Below, in pieces: positions 48,316-58,289 of a stretch of DNA of 64,000 nucleotides. Source of the DNA: Stutzerimonas stutzeri (GTDB lineage Bacteria > Pseudomonadota > Gammaproteobacteria > Pseudomonadales > Pseudomonadaceae); contig DDKB01000017.1 in NCBI GenBank assembly GCA_002339675.1, positions 864,346-928,345 of the forward strand, in the 5' to 3' direction. Under the pieces are notes generated by a model that was not told the DNA's origin, did no database searches, and saw only the letters and a program-made list of their open reading frames with translations. Position numbers and translations under genes: made by a program. The stretch's first letter is position 1, and each line of letters begins with the position of its first letter.

Positions 48316-48714
48316 TTAACAACACCCTCCCGATTCGAGATCCTTGAGGATCGGGCAGTCCGGACGGTCGTCGCCCTGGCAACTGTCGACCAGGCTCTTG
48401 AGGGTGTCGCGCAGGCCGACCAGCTCGGCGATCTTGCGGTCCAGTGCCTCGATGTGCGCGCCCGCCAGGGCCTTGACGTCGGCGCTGGCGCGCTGCCGGT
48501 CCTGCCAGAGCGTCAGCAGCCGACTCACTTCCTCCAACGAAAAGCCCATGTCCCGCGAGCGCTTGATAAAGGCCAGGCGGTGCAGGTCGTCCTCGCCGTA
48601 GTGCCGGTAACCGTTGGCGCTGCGCCCCGCGGGGGCGATCAGGTCGATGGATTCGTAGTAGCGGATCATCTTGGCCGAAAGGCCGGATTTCTTTGCCGCC
48701 TGGCCGATGTTCAT
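48316..48714 (-). CDS. cueR: Copper-responsive MerR-family regulator CueR
   Basis: A 132-residue activator that binds Cu(I) and untwists long-spacer promoters. The N-terminal helix-turn-helix is [20 protein letters not shown], followed by a dimerisation helix, and the copper loop C-x7-C appears as CQGDDRPDC. Its start overlaps the copA stop by 4 bp, so it is co-transcribed with the pump it controls. The C-terminal CC pair is common in CueR proteins. Confidence 0.92.
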   Translation of the reverse strand: MNIGQAAKKSGLSAKMIRYYESIDLIAPAGRSANGYRHYGEDDLHRLAFIKRSRDMGFSLEEVSRLLTLWQDRQRASADVKALAGAHIEALDRKIAELVGLRDTLKSLVDSCQGDDRPDCPILKDLESGGCC

Positions 48715-51098
48715 GCGCGATCCTCCGGTTTCCAGCGCTTGAGCAGCAGGGCGTTGCTGACCACGCTGACGCTCGACAGGGCCATGGCGGCGCCAGCCAC
48801 CACGGGGCTGAGAAAGCCCAGCGCGGCCAGCGGAATGCCCACCAGGTTGTAGACAAAAGCCCAGAACAGGTTCTGCTGGATCTTGCGGTAGGTGCGCCGG
48901 CTGATGTCCAGCGCTGCGGGCACCAGCCGCGGGTCGCCGCGCATCAGGGTGATGCCGGCCGCGTGCATCGCCACATCGGTACCGCCGCCCATGGCGATGC
49001 CGACGTCCGCTGCGGCCAGCGCCGGGGCGTCGTTGATGCCGTCGCCGACCATGGCGACCACGGCGCCGCCTTTTTTCAGCTCGGCGACGACCGCGGCCTT
49101 GTCCGCCGGCAGCACTTCGGCGTGCACGCTGTCGATCTGCAGCGCCTCGGCGACCACCCGGGCGCTGCCGCGGTTGTCACCGGTAATCAGGTGGCTGCGG
49201 ATCTGTCGGGCGTTGAGGCCGGCGATGGCGTCGGCGGCGCCGTCCTTGAGGCTGTCGCCAAAGGCGAACAGGCCCAGTACGCGCGGTTGCGGCGCGGTTT
49301 CGATCAGCCAGGACAGGGTGCGCCCCTCGGCTTCCCAGGCATGCGCCTTATCGGCCAGGTCGCCGGCTGCCAGGCCCTGTTCCTCAAGCAGTCGCCGATT
49401 GCCCAGGGCCAGCGAGCGGCCGTCGAGGTCGCCGGCAATGCCGCGGCCGGTGAGCGACTGGCTGCGCGCCACGTCGGGCACCGTCAGACCCTGTTCCGTA
49501 CAGCGTTCCAGCACCGCCCGCGCCAGCGGGTGTTCGCTGCCGCGCTGCAGGGCGCCGGCCGCGCGCAGCAACGCGGCGTCGTCGCCGTCCACCGCTTGCA
49601 GGTGCACGATGCGCGGCGTCCCGGAGGTCAGGGTGCCGGTCTTGTCGAAGGCGACCGCGGTGACCGCATGGGCGACTTCCAGGGCCTCGGCGTCCTTGAT
49701 CAGGATGCCGTGACGCGCAGCGACGCCGGTGCCGGCCATGATCGCCGCCGGCGTGGCCAGGCCCAGGGCGCAGGGGCAGGCGATGACCAGCACGGCCACC
49801 GCGTTGATCAGCGCGACCTCCACCGGCGCGCCACTGAGCAGCCAGCCGAGCAGCGTGAACACGGCGATCACCAGCACGGCCGGGACGAACACCTGGCTGA
49901 CCTTGTCCACCAGTTTCTGGATCGGCGCCTTGGCGGCCTGGGCGTCTTCGACCAGGCGGATGATGCGCGCCAGCACGGTTTCCCCGCCGAGCGCGGTGGT
50001 GCGCACCAGCAGGCGCCCCTCGCCGTTGATCGCTCCGCCGGTGATGCGGTCGCCGGGTGCCTTGGCCACCGGCAGGCTTTCGCCGCTGATCAGCGCTTCG
50101 TCGGCCTGGCTTTCGCCTTCGACCACTTCGCCGTCCACCGGAAAACGCTCACCGGGCTTGACCAGCACCAGGTCGCCCAGGCGCAGCGCGGTGATGGCAA
50201 CGTCCTCTTCACGACCATCGACCACGCGTACGGCGCGTTCCGGCCGGAGCGCTTCAAGGGCGCGGATCGCCGTGCTGGTCTGGCGCTTGGCGCGGCTTTC
50301 CAGGTATTTGCCGAGCAGGACGAGCGCGATGACCACCGCGGAGGCCTCGAAGTACAGGTGCGGCATGGCGCCGGCCGGCGTGGCCCACCACTGGTAGAGG
50401 CTCAGCCCGTAACCGGCGCTGGTGCCGATCGCGACCAGCAGGTCCATGTTGCCGGCGCCGGCGCGCACGGCCTTCCAGCCGGCCACGTAGAAGCGTGCGC
50501 CAAGAATGAACTGCACCGGCGTGGCGAGCAGGAATTGCGCCCAGGGCGGCAGCATCCAGTGCAGGCCCAGCAGGTCGCCGAACATCGGGATCACCAGCGG
50601 CGCTGCCAGCAGCAGCGCGGCGATCAGCGCCAGGCGTTCGCGGTGCAGGCGGCGTTCGCTGCCGTCCTCTTTCGGCTGCCTGTCGTCGAGGGCCTGCGCC
50701 TGGTAACCGGCAGCCTCGACCGCCTGGATCAGCAGCGCCGGCTCGACCGCGCCGAGCACCTCAACCCGGGCGCGCTCGTTGGCCAGGTTCACTGCGGCGC
50801 TGCGCACGCCGGGCACCTTGAGCAGAGCGCGCTCGACTCGGCCGACACAGCTGGCGCAGGTCATGCCGTCGATGGCCAGCTCCAGGCTCTGTACCTGCAC
50901 GCCATAGCCGGCTTTCTCCACAGCGGCCACCAGCCCGCTCAACTCGGCACCGTGGGCCTCGACCCGCACCTGCTCGGCGGCCAGGTTTACCGCGGCGCTG
51001 TCGACGCCCGGCACCTTCAGCAGGGCGCGCTCAACCCGCCCGGCACAGCTGGCGCAGGTCATCCCGGTAATGGGCAGGGTGTAGGTGGCATTGGACAT
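48711..51098 (-). CDS. copA: Copper-exporting P1B-type ATPase CopA
   Basis: A 795-residue Cu(I) exporter of the inner membrane. Two N-terminal heavy-metal domains carry [10 protein letters not shown] (about 9-18) and [10 protein letters not shown] (about 75-84). The membrane copper site is [13 protein letters not shown], phosphorylation motif DKTGTLTSG, and the hinge is [10 protein letters not shown]. The ATG at 51098 follows GGAG; a longer start to 51143 is not supported. cueR overlaps its 3' end, and the divergent region has a CueR-type promoter. Confidence 0.95.
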   Translation of the reverse strand: MSNATYTLPITGMTCASCAGRVERALLKVPGVDSAAVNLAAEQVRVEAHGAELSGLVAAVEKAGYGVQVQSLELAIDGMTCASCVGRVERALLKVPGVRSAAVNLANERARVEVLGAVEPALLIQAVEAAGYQAQALDDRQPKEDGSERRLHRERLALIAALLLAAPLVIPMFGDLLGLHWMLPPWAQFLLATPVQFILGARFYVAGWKAVRAGAGNMDLLVAIGTSAGYGLSLYQWWATPAGAMPHLYFEASAVVIALVLLGKYLESRAKRQTSTAIRALEALRPERAVRVVDGREEDVAITALRLGDLVLVKPGERFPVDGEVVEGESQADEALISGESLPVAKAPGDRITGGAINGEGRLLVRTTALGGETVLARIIRLVEDAQAAKAPIQKLVDKVSQVFVPAVLVIAVFTLLGWLLSGAPVEVALINAVAVLVIACPCALGLATPAAIMAGTGVAARHGILIKDAEALEVAHAVTAVAFDKTGTLTSGTPRIVHLQAVDGDDAALLRAAGALQRGSEHPLARAVLERCTEQGLTVPDVARSQSLTGRGIAGDLDGRSLALGNRRLLEEQGLAAGDLADKAHAWEAEGRTLSWLIETAPQPRVLGLFAFGDSLKDGAADAIAGLNARQIRSHLITGDNRGSARVVAEALQIDSVHAEVLPADKAAVVAELKKGGAVVAMVGDGINDAPALAAADVGIAMGGGTDVAMHAAGITLMRGDPRLVPAALDISRRTYRKIQQNLFWAFVYNLVGIPLAALGFLSPVVAGAAMALSSVSVVSNALLLKRWKPEDRA

Positions 51099-51130
51099 GC
51101 GGAATCTCCGGATCGGCCTTTGGCAAGCAT

Positions 51131-51160
51131 GGTCAACCTTCACCTTATGGCAAGGTCAAG
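51131..51160 (-). promoter_or_regulatory. CueR-type promoter of copA
   Basis: On the minus strand TTGACC (-35, complement of 51154-51159) is followed by an imperfect dyad ACCTTGCC...GTGAAGGT across 51136-51156 that fills the long spacer, then GACCAT/CATGCT as a weak -10. Long-spacer promoters with this dyad are the hallmark of MerR-family copper regulators. Confidence 0.7.
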
Positions 51161-51263
51161 TCCAGGCGCGGATTGCCGCAGTCCGCAGCTTGACCTTCCG
51201 CCGTGGCACGCTCGAGCATGGCGTCTGATCACCGATCCTGTTCATCAATAGAGGAGAAATCGC

Positions 51264-51455
51264 ATGCAGACGTTTCAGGTAAAGGGGATGACCTGCGCCC
51301 ATTGCGAGCGCGCCGTGACCCAGGCGATCCGGGCGCTGGATGCGGATGCCCGGGTCCGGGTCGATCTCGCGCGGGGCCTGGTCGAGGTGGATGCTGCGCT
51401 GGAGGCCGAGGCGATTCGCGAGGCGATCCGCGAAGAGGGGTATGAGGTGCAGTGA
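51264..51455 (+). CDS. copZ: Copper chaperone CopZ
   Basis: A 63-residue heavy-metal-associated domain with the Cu(I)-binding motif GMTCAHC at residues 8-14. The whole protein is one ferredoxin-like HMA fold. GAGGAG precedes the ATG. It diverges from copA, with which it would exchange copper. Upstream on this strand a second TTGACC occurs near 51190, but the dyad is weaker than the copA one. Confidence 0.92.
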   Translation: MQTFQVKGMTCAHCERAVTQAIRALDADARVRVDLARGLVEVDAALEAEAIREAIREEGYEVQ

Positions 51456-51485
51456 GCCCGCGGGCTTTGACAGTCGGCGCCGGGT

Positions 51486-52127
51486 TCAGTGCCCGTCGCC
51501 GGCGTGCTGCAGGGCGTCCCAATCGCGGACCAGGCCGCCAAACAGGGGGTCGACGAGCGCCGCTGCATCGGTTTCGGGATCGAACAGGCTCGGGTCCCGG
51601 GTCCAGTCACTGAACAAGCCGAGGATCAGCGCATGCACCGTGCGCGCAGCCAGGCGCGGGGTCACGCCCGGGCGCAGCGTCCCGGCAGCGCATTCGAGCA
51701 GCTTTTCGCAGAGGTCGATGAACTGGTCAATGAAGGCATGGTGGCGCTCCTCGGCCTCGCGCAACTCGTCGGTGAACTCGCAGCGGTGCAGCAGAATGGT
51801 CATGACCCGGCGCTTCTGTTCGTCTCGCGCCAGCGAGGCGATGCCTTCGATGCAGAGGTCGCGCAGCGCGCGCAGCGGTTGCTGCTGAGAGCAGGCGCAC
51901 AGCCGCTCGGCCATTTGCTCCGGCGGCAGGCGCACCTGGTTGAGCATCTCGTGGAACAGATGGGCCTTGTTCTGGAAATGCCAGTACACGGCGCCGCGCG
52001 TCACGCCGGCGTCGCGGGCGATCTGGTCGAGGCTGGTGTGCGCCACGCCCTTGTCGAGAAACAGCCGCTCGGCAGAGGCGAGCAGGGCGATCCGGGTCTT
52101 TTCGGCGTCTTCTTTGGTTCTTCGCAT
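51486..52127 (-). CDS. TetR-family repressor, AcrR/TtgR type
   Basis: A 213-residue repressor beginning MRRTKEDAEKTRIALLASAE, with the N-terminal TetR helix-turn-helix (DQIARDAGVTRGAVYWHFQNK) that is close in look to AcrR/TtgR/NalC regulators of RND pumps. The C-terminal ligand domain has a TtgR-like start (LFHEMLNQVRLP). An RND operon would be expected beside it, but the divergent neighbour is a Bcr/CflA exporter. A TtgR-like palindrome lies in the gap. It may control the exporter, itself, or also a remote pump. Confidence 0.88.
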   Translation of the reverse strand: MRRTKEDAEKTRIALLASAERLFLDKGVAHTSLDQIARDAGVTRGAVYWHFQNKAHLFHEMLNQVRLPPEQMAERLCACSQQQPLRALRDLCIEGIASLARDEQKRRVMTILLHRCEFTDELREAEERHHAFIDQFIDLCEKLLECAAGTLRPGVTPRLAARTVHALILGLFSDWTRDPSLFDPETDAAALVDPLFGGLVRDWDALQHAGDGH

Positions 52128-52215
52128 GGTCGGCTACGGCAGCTGGAAGCTGAGTCAGAGAGGCCCTGAAGGGCGGACAGCGCGGCGTTCTTCCCTCAAC
52201 GTCTGCAACTTTGCG

Positions 52216-52241
52216 TATTTACAATCGTATGTGTATGTAAC
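52216..52241. promoter_or_regulatory. TtgR/AcrR-like operator
   Basis: TATTTACA at 52216-52223 and the inverted TGTATGTAAC-type arm (to 52241) form an imperfect dyad in the divergent gap. The known TtgR operator has the same half-sites (TATTTACA ... TGTAAGTA). It lies 89 bp from the repressor start and 93 bp from the exporter start, so it could cover both promoters. Confidence 0.65.
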
Positions 52242-52333
52242 AGCATCTGCGCTTCCCTGTAAACGCTCGATCGCCGCGGCCGCTCTCCAGCCGGTGGCGT
52301 TCCGTCTTTTTCCGCGCTCCGTGAGTCCTGTCC

Positions 52334-53533
52334 ATGCCCCTTCCGATTCTGTTGATCCTGGGCGCGCTCAGCGCCTTTGGCCCGCTGGCGATCGACTTCT
52401 ACCTGCCGGCCTTTCCGGCCATGGCCCGTGCCTTCGCGACCGACGCCGAGCACGTGCAGCTGTCGCTGGCCGCCTACTTCATCGGCCTGGCCCTCGGCCA
52501 GCTGCTCTACGGCCCGCTGGCCGATCGCTATGGCCGGCGCAAACCGCTGCTGGTGGGCGTCACCCTGTTCACCCTGGCGTCGTTTGCCTGTGCCTTCGCG
52601 CCCTCGCTGGACTGGCTGATCGCGGCGCGCTTCGTCCAGGCCCTCGGCGGTTGCGCCGGCATGGTCGTGACCCGGGCGGTGGTGCGCGACCGCTGCGATC
52701 CGGTGCAGGGCGCCAAGGTGTTTTCCCAACTGATGCTGGTGATGGGCGTGGCGCCGATCCTCGCGCCGCTGGCCGGCGGCTGGCTGCTTGGCAGCTTCGG
52801 CTGGCAGGCGATCTTCGTCTCGCTGACTGCCTTCAGCGCGGCCTGCGGCATCGCGGTGGCGCTGCGCCTGCCGGAAACGCTGCCGGCCGATGCGCAGCGC
52901 GCGCCGCTGCGGGGCACGTTCAGCCGCTACGTCGCGTTGTTCCGCGATGCCGAGTTTGTCGCCTTCGCCCTGGCCGGTGGCGTGGCCATTTCCGGAATGT
53001 TCGCCTACATCGCCGGCTCGCCGTTTGTCTTCATCGAGCTTTACGGTGTGCCTGCCGATCAATATGGTTGGCTGTTCGGCAGCAACGCGGCGGGTTTCAT
53101 CATCGTGTCGCAGATCAACGCCCGGCTGCTGCGCCTGCGTGGCCCCGGCTTCTGGCTGCGGCGCTTCGTCTGGTTCTATTTCGCCTGCGCCGTCACGCTC
53201 CTGCTACTGGCCCTGAGCAAGCCGGCGGCGCTCTGGCCGTTGCTGATTCCGCTGTTCGCCGGGCTGGCCAGCCTGGGGAGCATCCTGCCGAACGCCACCG
53301 CCTGCGCCATGGCCAAGCAGGGCCGCCAGGCCGGCCTGGCGTCGGCGTTGATGGGCAGCCTGCAGTTCGGCGTCGCCGCGCTGGCATCGGCGTCGGTGGG
53401 CTGGTTGCACAATGGCACGGCGATCCCCATGGCGCTGGTGATCACGGTGTGCGCCTGCCTGGCTGCGTGCCTGGCCTGGTACACCGGACAGATCGAACTC
53501 AGCCAGCGCCGCGAAGAGGCCGCCGCCTCCTAG
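52334..53533 (+). CDS. Bcr/CflA family multidrug efflux MFS transporter
   Basis: A 399-residue inner-membrane major-facilitator protein with 12 hydrophobic segments. The early motif DFYLPAFPAMA and the loop 2-3 motif GPLADRYGRRKPLLVG are typical of the Bcr/CflA drug-resistance group, as is RFVQALGGCAGMVVTRAVVRD. The substrate is unknown; the group includes bicyclomycin and chloramphenicol exporters. It diverges from a TtgR-like repressor gene, which makes drug-inducible expression likely. Confidence 0.9.
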   Translation: MPLPILLILGALSAFGPLAIDFYLPAFPAMARAFATDAEHVQLSLAAYFIGLALGQLLYGPLADRYGRRKPLLVGVTLFTLASFACAFAPSLDWLIAARFVQALGGCAGMVVTRAVVRDRCDPVQGAKVFSQLMLVMGVAPILAPLAGGWLLGSFGWQAIFVSLTAFSAACGIAVALRLPETLPADAQRAPLRGTFSRYVALFRDAEFVAFALAGGVAISGMFAYIAGSPFVFIELYGVPADQYGWLFGSNAAGFIIVSQINARLLRLRGPGFWLRRFVWFYFACAVTLLLLALSKPAALWPLLIPLFAGLASLGSILPNATACAMAKQGRQAGLASALMGSLQFGVAALASASVGWLHNGTAIPMALVITVCACLAACLAWYTGQIELSQRREEAAAS

Positions 53534-53559
53534 GCGGCCTCGTGCCGGAGCGGTCGGCC

Positions 53560-54573
53560 TCAGAAGCCTTCGAGGACGATCTTGCCCTTGGCCTTGCCGC
53601 TTTCGATAAAGGCGTGCGCGCGGCGCAGGTTCTCGGCATTGATGGTGCCGTAGTGCTCGCCAAGGGTTGTCTTTAGGACGCCGCTGTCGATCAGCTCGGC
53701 GACCCGGTTGAGCAGTCGGTGCTGTTCGATCATGTCCGGCGTCTGGTACAGCGAGCGCGTGTACATGAACTCCCAGTGCAGCGACAGACTCTTGCGCTTG
53801 AGCAGGCTGATGTCGAGGCTCGCCGGGTCGTCGATCAGCGCCAGGCGGCCCTGGGGCCGCAAGGCCTCGACGATCTGCTCCAGGTGGCGGTCGGTGTGGG
53901 TCAGGCTGGCGACGTGGGTAACCTCGGCGATGCCCACGCGTTGCAGTTCTTCGGGAAGCGGCTGGCTGTGATCGATCACCTCATGCGCGCCCAGCTCGCG
54001 CACCCAGGCCTGGGTGTCGCTGCGCGAGGCGCTGCCGATGACCTTGAGACCGGTCAGTTGCCGCGCCAACTGAGTGAGGATCGAGCCGACCCCACCCGCT
54101 GCGCCGACGATGAGCAGGCGCTGATCGCGGTCTTCCTGGCCTTCGCTGATCTGCAGGCGTTCGAACAGCAATTCCCAGGCGGTGATCGAGGTCAGCGGCA
54201 AGGCTGCCGCGTCGGCGAAGCCGAGGGTGGCGGGTTTACGACCGACGATGCGCTCGTCGACCCGATGCAGTTCGCTGTTGGCGCCCGGGCGATCCAGCGC
54301 GCCGGCGTAGAACACCTCATCGCCCGGCTGGAACAGGGCGACCTCGCTGCCCACCGCGCGCACCACACCGGCGACGTCCCAGCCGAGCACCTGATGCTGG
54401 CCGGCCTCCGGCTGGACACGCCTGCGAATCTTGGTGTCGACCGGGTTGACCGAGATGGCGCGTACCTCAACCAGCAGGTCGCGCGGGCCGGGGGTAGGGT
54501 CGGGGAGTTCGATGTCGAGCAGCGAGCGTGGATCGTCGATAGGTAGGGACTGCTGATAACCGATGGCTTTCAT
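53560..54573 (-). CDS. Zinc-type alcohol dehydrogenase-like protein / quinone oxidoreductase family
   Basis: A 337-residue medium-chain dehydrogenase/reductase from the ATG at 54573. The N-terminal GroES-like domain (MKAIGYQQSLPIDDPRSLLD...SVNPVDTKIRRR) lacks the zinc-ligating cysteines of true alcohol dehydrogenases. The cofactor domain has LLIVGAAGGVGSILTQLARQL (AxxGxxG type), pointing to NADPH. Substrate unknown; such proteins often act on quinones or enals. Divergent from a LysR regulator across 105 bp, which probably controls it. Confidence 0.87.
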   Translation of the reverse strand: MKAIGYQQSLPIDDPRSLLDIELPDPTPGPRDLLVEVRAISVNPVDTKIRRRVQPEAGQHQVLGWDVAGVVRAVGSEVALFQPGDEVFYAGALDRPGANSELHRVDERIVGRKPATLGFADAAALPLTSITAWELLFERLQISEGQEDRDQRLLIVGAAGGVGSILTQLARQLTGLKVIGSASRSDTQAWVRELGAHEVIDHSQPLPEELQRVGIAEVTHVASLTHTDRHLEQIVEALRPQGRLALIDDPASLDISLLKRKSLSLHWEFMYTRSLYQTPDMIEQHRLLNRVAELIDSGVLKTTLGEHYGTINAENLRRAHAFIESGKAKGKIVLEGF

Positions 54574-54678
54574 CTGGTTCTCCGTTCGGGAATTGGGCGG
54601 GTTGCAGCCATGTTCGGCTTTCAGGTCGTGAAGAAAAACCGCATATTGCGCAGAGGCTCTTTCAACGGATTTTTGAAA

Positions 54679-55596
54679 ATGCTGCGCACCGATGACCTGC
54701 AGGTGTTCGTGCTGACTGCCGAATTGGGCAGCCTGTCCGCCGCGGCCCGGCAATTGGAGCTGTCGCCCGCGGTTGCCAGCGCTGCGCTCAAGCGGCTGGA
54801 GGCAGGCCTGGGCTGTCGGCTGTTGGTGCGTTCGACGCGTAGCCTGCGGTTGACGGGCGAGGGCGAGCAATACCTGCCGCATGCGCGGTCGGCCCTGCAA
54901 AGCCTGCTGGACGGCCGGCAACTGCTCGCCGGTGGCAAGGCGGCCATCAGCGGCCCGCTCCAGCTGTCCGCGCCATCGGACTTCGGTCGCAACGTGCTGC
55001 TGCCCTGGCTCGACGAGTTCCAGCTGCAGCATCCGCTCTTGAGCTTGCGGCTGCTGCTGGCCGACCGCAATGCCGATCTCTTTCGGCAGCCGGTGGACTT
55101 CGCCTTGCGCTACGGCCAACCGGAGGATTCCAGCCTGGTGGCGCTGCCGGTGGCCCCGGGCAATCGACGGGTGCTCTGCGCATCGCCGGCCTATCTGGCT
55201 GCGCACGGCGCGCCGTGCAGCCTCACCGAACTCGCCGGGCACAATTGCCTGCGCTTCATGTTGGCCGGACGGGTGCACGAGCGCTGGTGCTTCCATGAGG
55301 GGCGCCGCGAACTGGCGCAGCTGGTCAGCGGCGATCGCGTCAGCGACGATGCCGACGTGGTGCGACGCTGGGCGCTGGCCGGGCGAGGCGTGGTGTACAA
55401 GTCCTGGCTGGACGTTGCCCAGGATGTGCAGGCGGGCCGTCTGGTGGTGCTATTGCCGGGGCTCACCGGCGAGACGGCGCCGCTGAATCTGATGTGCGCG
55501 CACCGTGCCCAGCTCGGTGAAACGCTGCGGCTACTGCGCCAGCATCTGGTCGAGCGCTGTCAGGCGTTGCTCGAGCAGGCGCCGTTCAAGGGCTGA
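54679..55596 (+). CDS. LysR-family transcriptional regulator
   Basis: A 305-residue LysR regulator with helix-turn-helix MLRTDDLQVFVLTAELGSLS (1-60) and a substrate-binding domain (about 90-295). The start at 54679 is chosen because family members begin a few residues before the helix-turn-helix; upstream in-frame ATG at 54610 would add 23 residues, and no clear ribosome site decides between them. It is of the CrgA/DmlR-like subgroup. It diverges from the oxidoreductase gene, its likely target. Confidence 0.88.
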   Translation: MLRTDDLQVFVLTAELGSLSAAARQLELSPAVASAALKRLEAGLGCRLLVRSTRSLRLTGEGEQYLPHARSALQSLLDGRQLLAGGKAAISGPLQLSAPSDFGRNVLLPWLDEFQLQHPLLSLRLLLADRNADLFRQPVDFALRYGQPEDSSLVALPVAPGNRRVLCASPAYLAAHGAPCSLTELAGHNCLRFMLAGRVHERWCFHEGRRELAQLVSGDRVSDDADVVRRWALAGRGVVYKSWLDVAQDVQAGRLVVLLPGLTGETAPLNLMCAHRAQLGETLRLLRQHLVERCQALLEQAPFKG

Positions 55597-55628
55597 GCCG
55601 GGCCGCGGCTGACGACCCGGCGCAGCTT

Positions 55629-56612
<984 letters not shown>

Positions 56613-56629
56613 CTAACCACCTGCCGGCA

Positions 56630-56645
56630 TTGACCCCAGGGTCAA
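56630..56645. promoter_or_regulatory. Perfect 16-bp palindrome before the adenine deaminase gene
   Basis: TTGACCCCAGGGTCAA: two 7-bp arms around CA, 50-65 bp upstream of the deaminase start. A likely operator for a dimeric regulator, perhaps a purine-linked one. No named regulator is recognised. Confidence 0.6.
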
Positions 56646-57018
56646 ATTTGTCCGCCACGAGAGGCTGACGAGCCAAGGGCCGCAGCACGGGCAGATGAAC
56701 AGAACATGACCACTCGAGGAAAGGTGCCGTGCCGCCTGGGATGCAGGCGCCTTTGCAGAGCCTATCAACAGAGTTTTCCACAGCAAATGGGCATAAGCGG
56801 GGCGGATTGACTGGCCAATTGCCGGTATGGCGAGCAGTTTCGACTAGCCGGTCAAAACATGCGGGTTATCAATGAGTTAGGCAGTAAGGGCGGGGGTTGG
56901 ATGGGCCTTGGCCAAATAATGGCCAGTCGTCGCGAAGCCTTGCGGCGTCTGGCTTGCAGAGCATCATCCAAAGGTTATCCACAAGACGGCACACAGTAAT
57001 CGTGGACAACCCGGACAC
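56646..57018. other. Intergenic region without a gene
   Basis: About 370 bp between the deaminase palindrome and the lipoprotein terminator. No reading frame here looks real. It contains TTATCCACA at 56975-56983, identical to the consensus DnaA box, and TTTTCCACA at 56774-56782. Two copies 200 bp apart are not enough to propose an origin. Confidence 0.45.
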
Positions 57019-57051
57019 AAAAAAGCCATGCACGACTCGCGTCGGCATGGC
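57019..57051 (-). terminator. Intrinsic terminator of the acidic lipoprotein gene
   Basis: On the minus strand GCCATGC/GCATGGC (with inner GAC/GTC pairing) is followed by TTTTTT. It lies 38 bp after the lipoprotein stop and is the clearest terminator in the right half of the window. Confidence 0.88.
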
Positions 57052-57088
57052 CCATCGCACGCCTTGGTGGGCGTGCCGCTCGCGCCCG

Positions 57089-57370
57089 TCAGTTCTTCGG
57101 AGCGGTGCCCGGATTCGGTTCCACGGGTTCTCCGACATCCGGCTCGTCATCATCGGGCATGGTCACATCCACGTCCGGTACGGTAATGGTTTTTTCCTTG
57201 GTACCGACGTCTACGTCAGGCGTATCGACGTCATACTTGGGCAGCTTGCCTGCTTCGACTTCAACGTCCGGCATTTTGCCTTCTTCTGTCTTCTCCACGT
57301 CACAACCGGCCATGCCCAAGGACGCGACCAGCAGGGCTCCGGGGACGAGCCACTTGTAATTGCTCTTCAT
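57089..57370 (-). CDS. Acidic repeat lipoprotein, hypothetical
   Basis: A 93-residue predicted lipoprotein from the ATG at 57370 (AGGAG seven bases before). The signal ends VASLGMAGC, with C23 lipidated. The mature part is very acidic and repeats a short unit: PDVEVEAGKLP, YDVDTPDVDVG, ITVPDVDVTMP, DDDEPDVGEP. No family function is known to me; a metal- or envelope-related spacer role is only a guess. It is a single-gene unit with its own terminator. Confidence 0.8.
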   Translation of the reverse strand: MKSNYKWLVPGALLVASLGMAGCDVEKTEEGKMPDVEVEAGKLPKYDVDTPDVDVGTKEKTITVPDVDVTMPDDDEPDVGEPVEPNPGTAPKN

Positions 57371-57515
57371 TGTTTGTCTCCTCTCTCGCAACGGAATGCG
57401 CTCAGGCGCTATTCCAGACAATCGGCGGGACATGCACAGTCAAGTCGGCTGGCCCAACGGCAAGCGCCGTTGTAATAGGGACTTCATGCCGCCGGCGCAG
57501 TTCAGCTCGATTGCT

Positions 57516-58106
57516 TCAGGCCGCGTCCGGCTGCAGCACGATGCGACCACGGCTGAGGTCGGCCAGAGAGCGTTGCAGCGCCGGCAACTGCTCGTCCGGC
57601 AGGGCCAGCAGCAGGCAGGCGCCGTCGGCGTTGAAGGCCTCCGCCTCGATCAGCGCGTCGAACTCGGGCAGCCGGGCCTTGATCAGCGCCAGCTCGGCGA
57701 AGCGGCAGTGGCAGTGGCAGCGCACCCGTGCCACCAGTAGCAGGCGCTCACCGGTCTGCAGGCACTTGGCCGCCGATCCGCCATAGGCCCGCGCCAGGCC
57801 ACCGGTGCCCAGCTGGATACCGCCGAACCAGCGGGTCACCACCACCACGACCTGGTCGCAGTCCTGGCCTTCGATGGCGCTGAGCATGGGACGTCCGGCG
57901 GTGCCGCCGGGCTCGCCGTCGTCGCTGAAACGGTACTGCTGGCCGATCTTCCAGGCCCAACAATTGTGCGTGGCGGTGCTGTCGCTCACCGCCTGGATGA
58001 ACGCCTGCGCCTGTTCCGGCGTCGCGACTGGCGCGGCATGGGTGACGAAGCGGCTCTTGCGGATCGTTTCCTGATAGTCGCAGGGCGAGGCGAGGGTAAA
58101 GGGCAT
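57516..58106 (-). CDS. IMPACT/YigZ family protein
   Basis: A 196-residue cytoplasmic protein from the ATG at 58106 (MPFTLASPCDYQETIRKSRF). The N-terminal UPF0029/IMPACT domain (about 15-125) has KSRFVTHAAPV, AWKIGQQYRFSDDGEPGGTAG and VVVVVTRWFGGIQLGTGGL, the family signature; the C-terminal DUF1949-like part follows. Eukaryotic IMPACT restrains GCN2; the bacterial role is unclear. Start upstream of 58106 lacks support. Confidence 0.9.
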   Translation of the reverse strand: MPFTLASPCDYQETIRKSRFVTHAAPVATPEQAQAFIQAVSDSTATHNCWAWKIGQQYRFSDDGEPGGTAGRPMLSAIEGQDCDQVVVVVTRWFGGIQLGTGGLARAYGGSAAKCLQTGERLLLVARVRCHCHCRFAELALIKARLPEFDALIEAEAFNADGACLLLALPDEQLPALQRSLADLSRGRIVLQPDAA

Positions 58107-58289
58107 CGGGCTAAGGCTGCTTGCCGAGGAAGCCCGCATTGTAGCGGGCCGGGCGATCGGGTGTCGCTCGCCGACCGCCCGGCCTGCGGGCTGAACTTCT
58201 GCCCCTGGGGCGACCCCCAAACCTGTGACACCTTACCGCCGCCGCTGCGGGCGGGCCGGGTGCTAATCAACGTCTAGGGAGGAAGCGCC

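Noticed and set aside
51190..51230. CueR box for copZ on the plus strand
   Set aside because: TTGACC is present, but the inverted arm of the dyad is not convincing, unlike the copA side.
48693..51251. 852-residue open frame opposite copA and cueR
   Set aside because: It mirrors copA in another frame, is His/Gln/Gly/Arg-rich, and has no recognisable domain.
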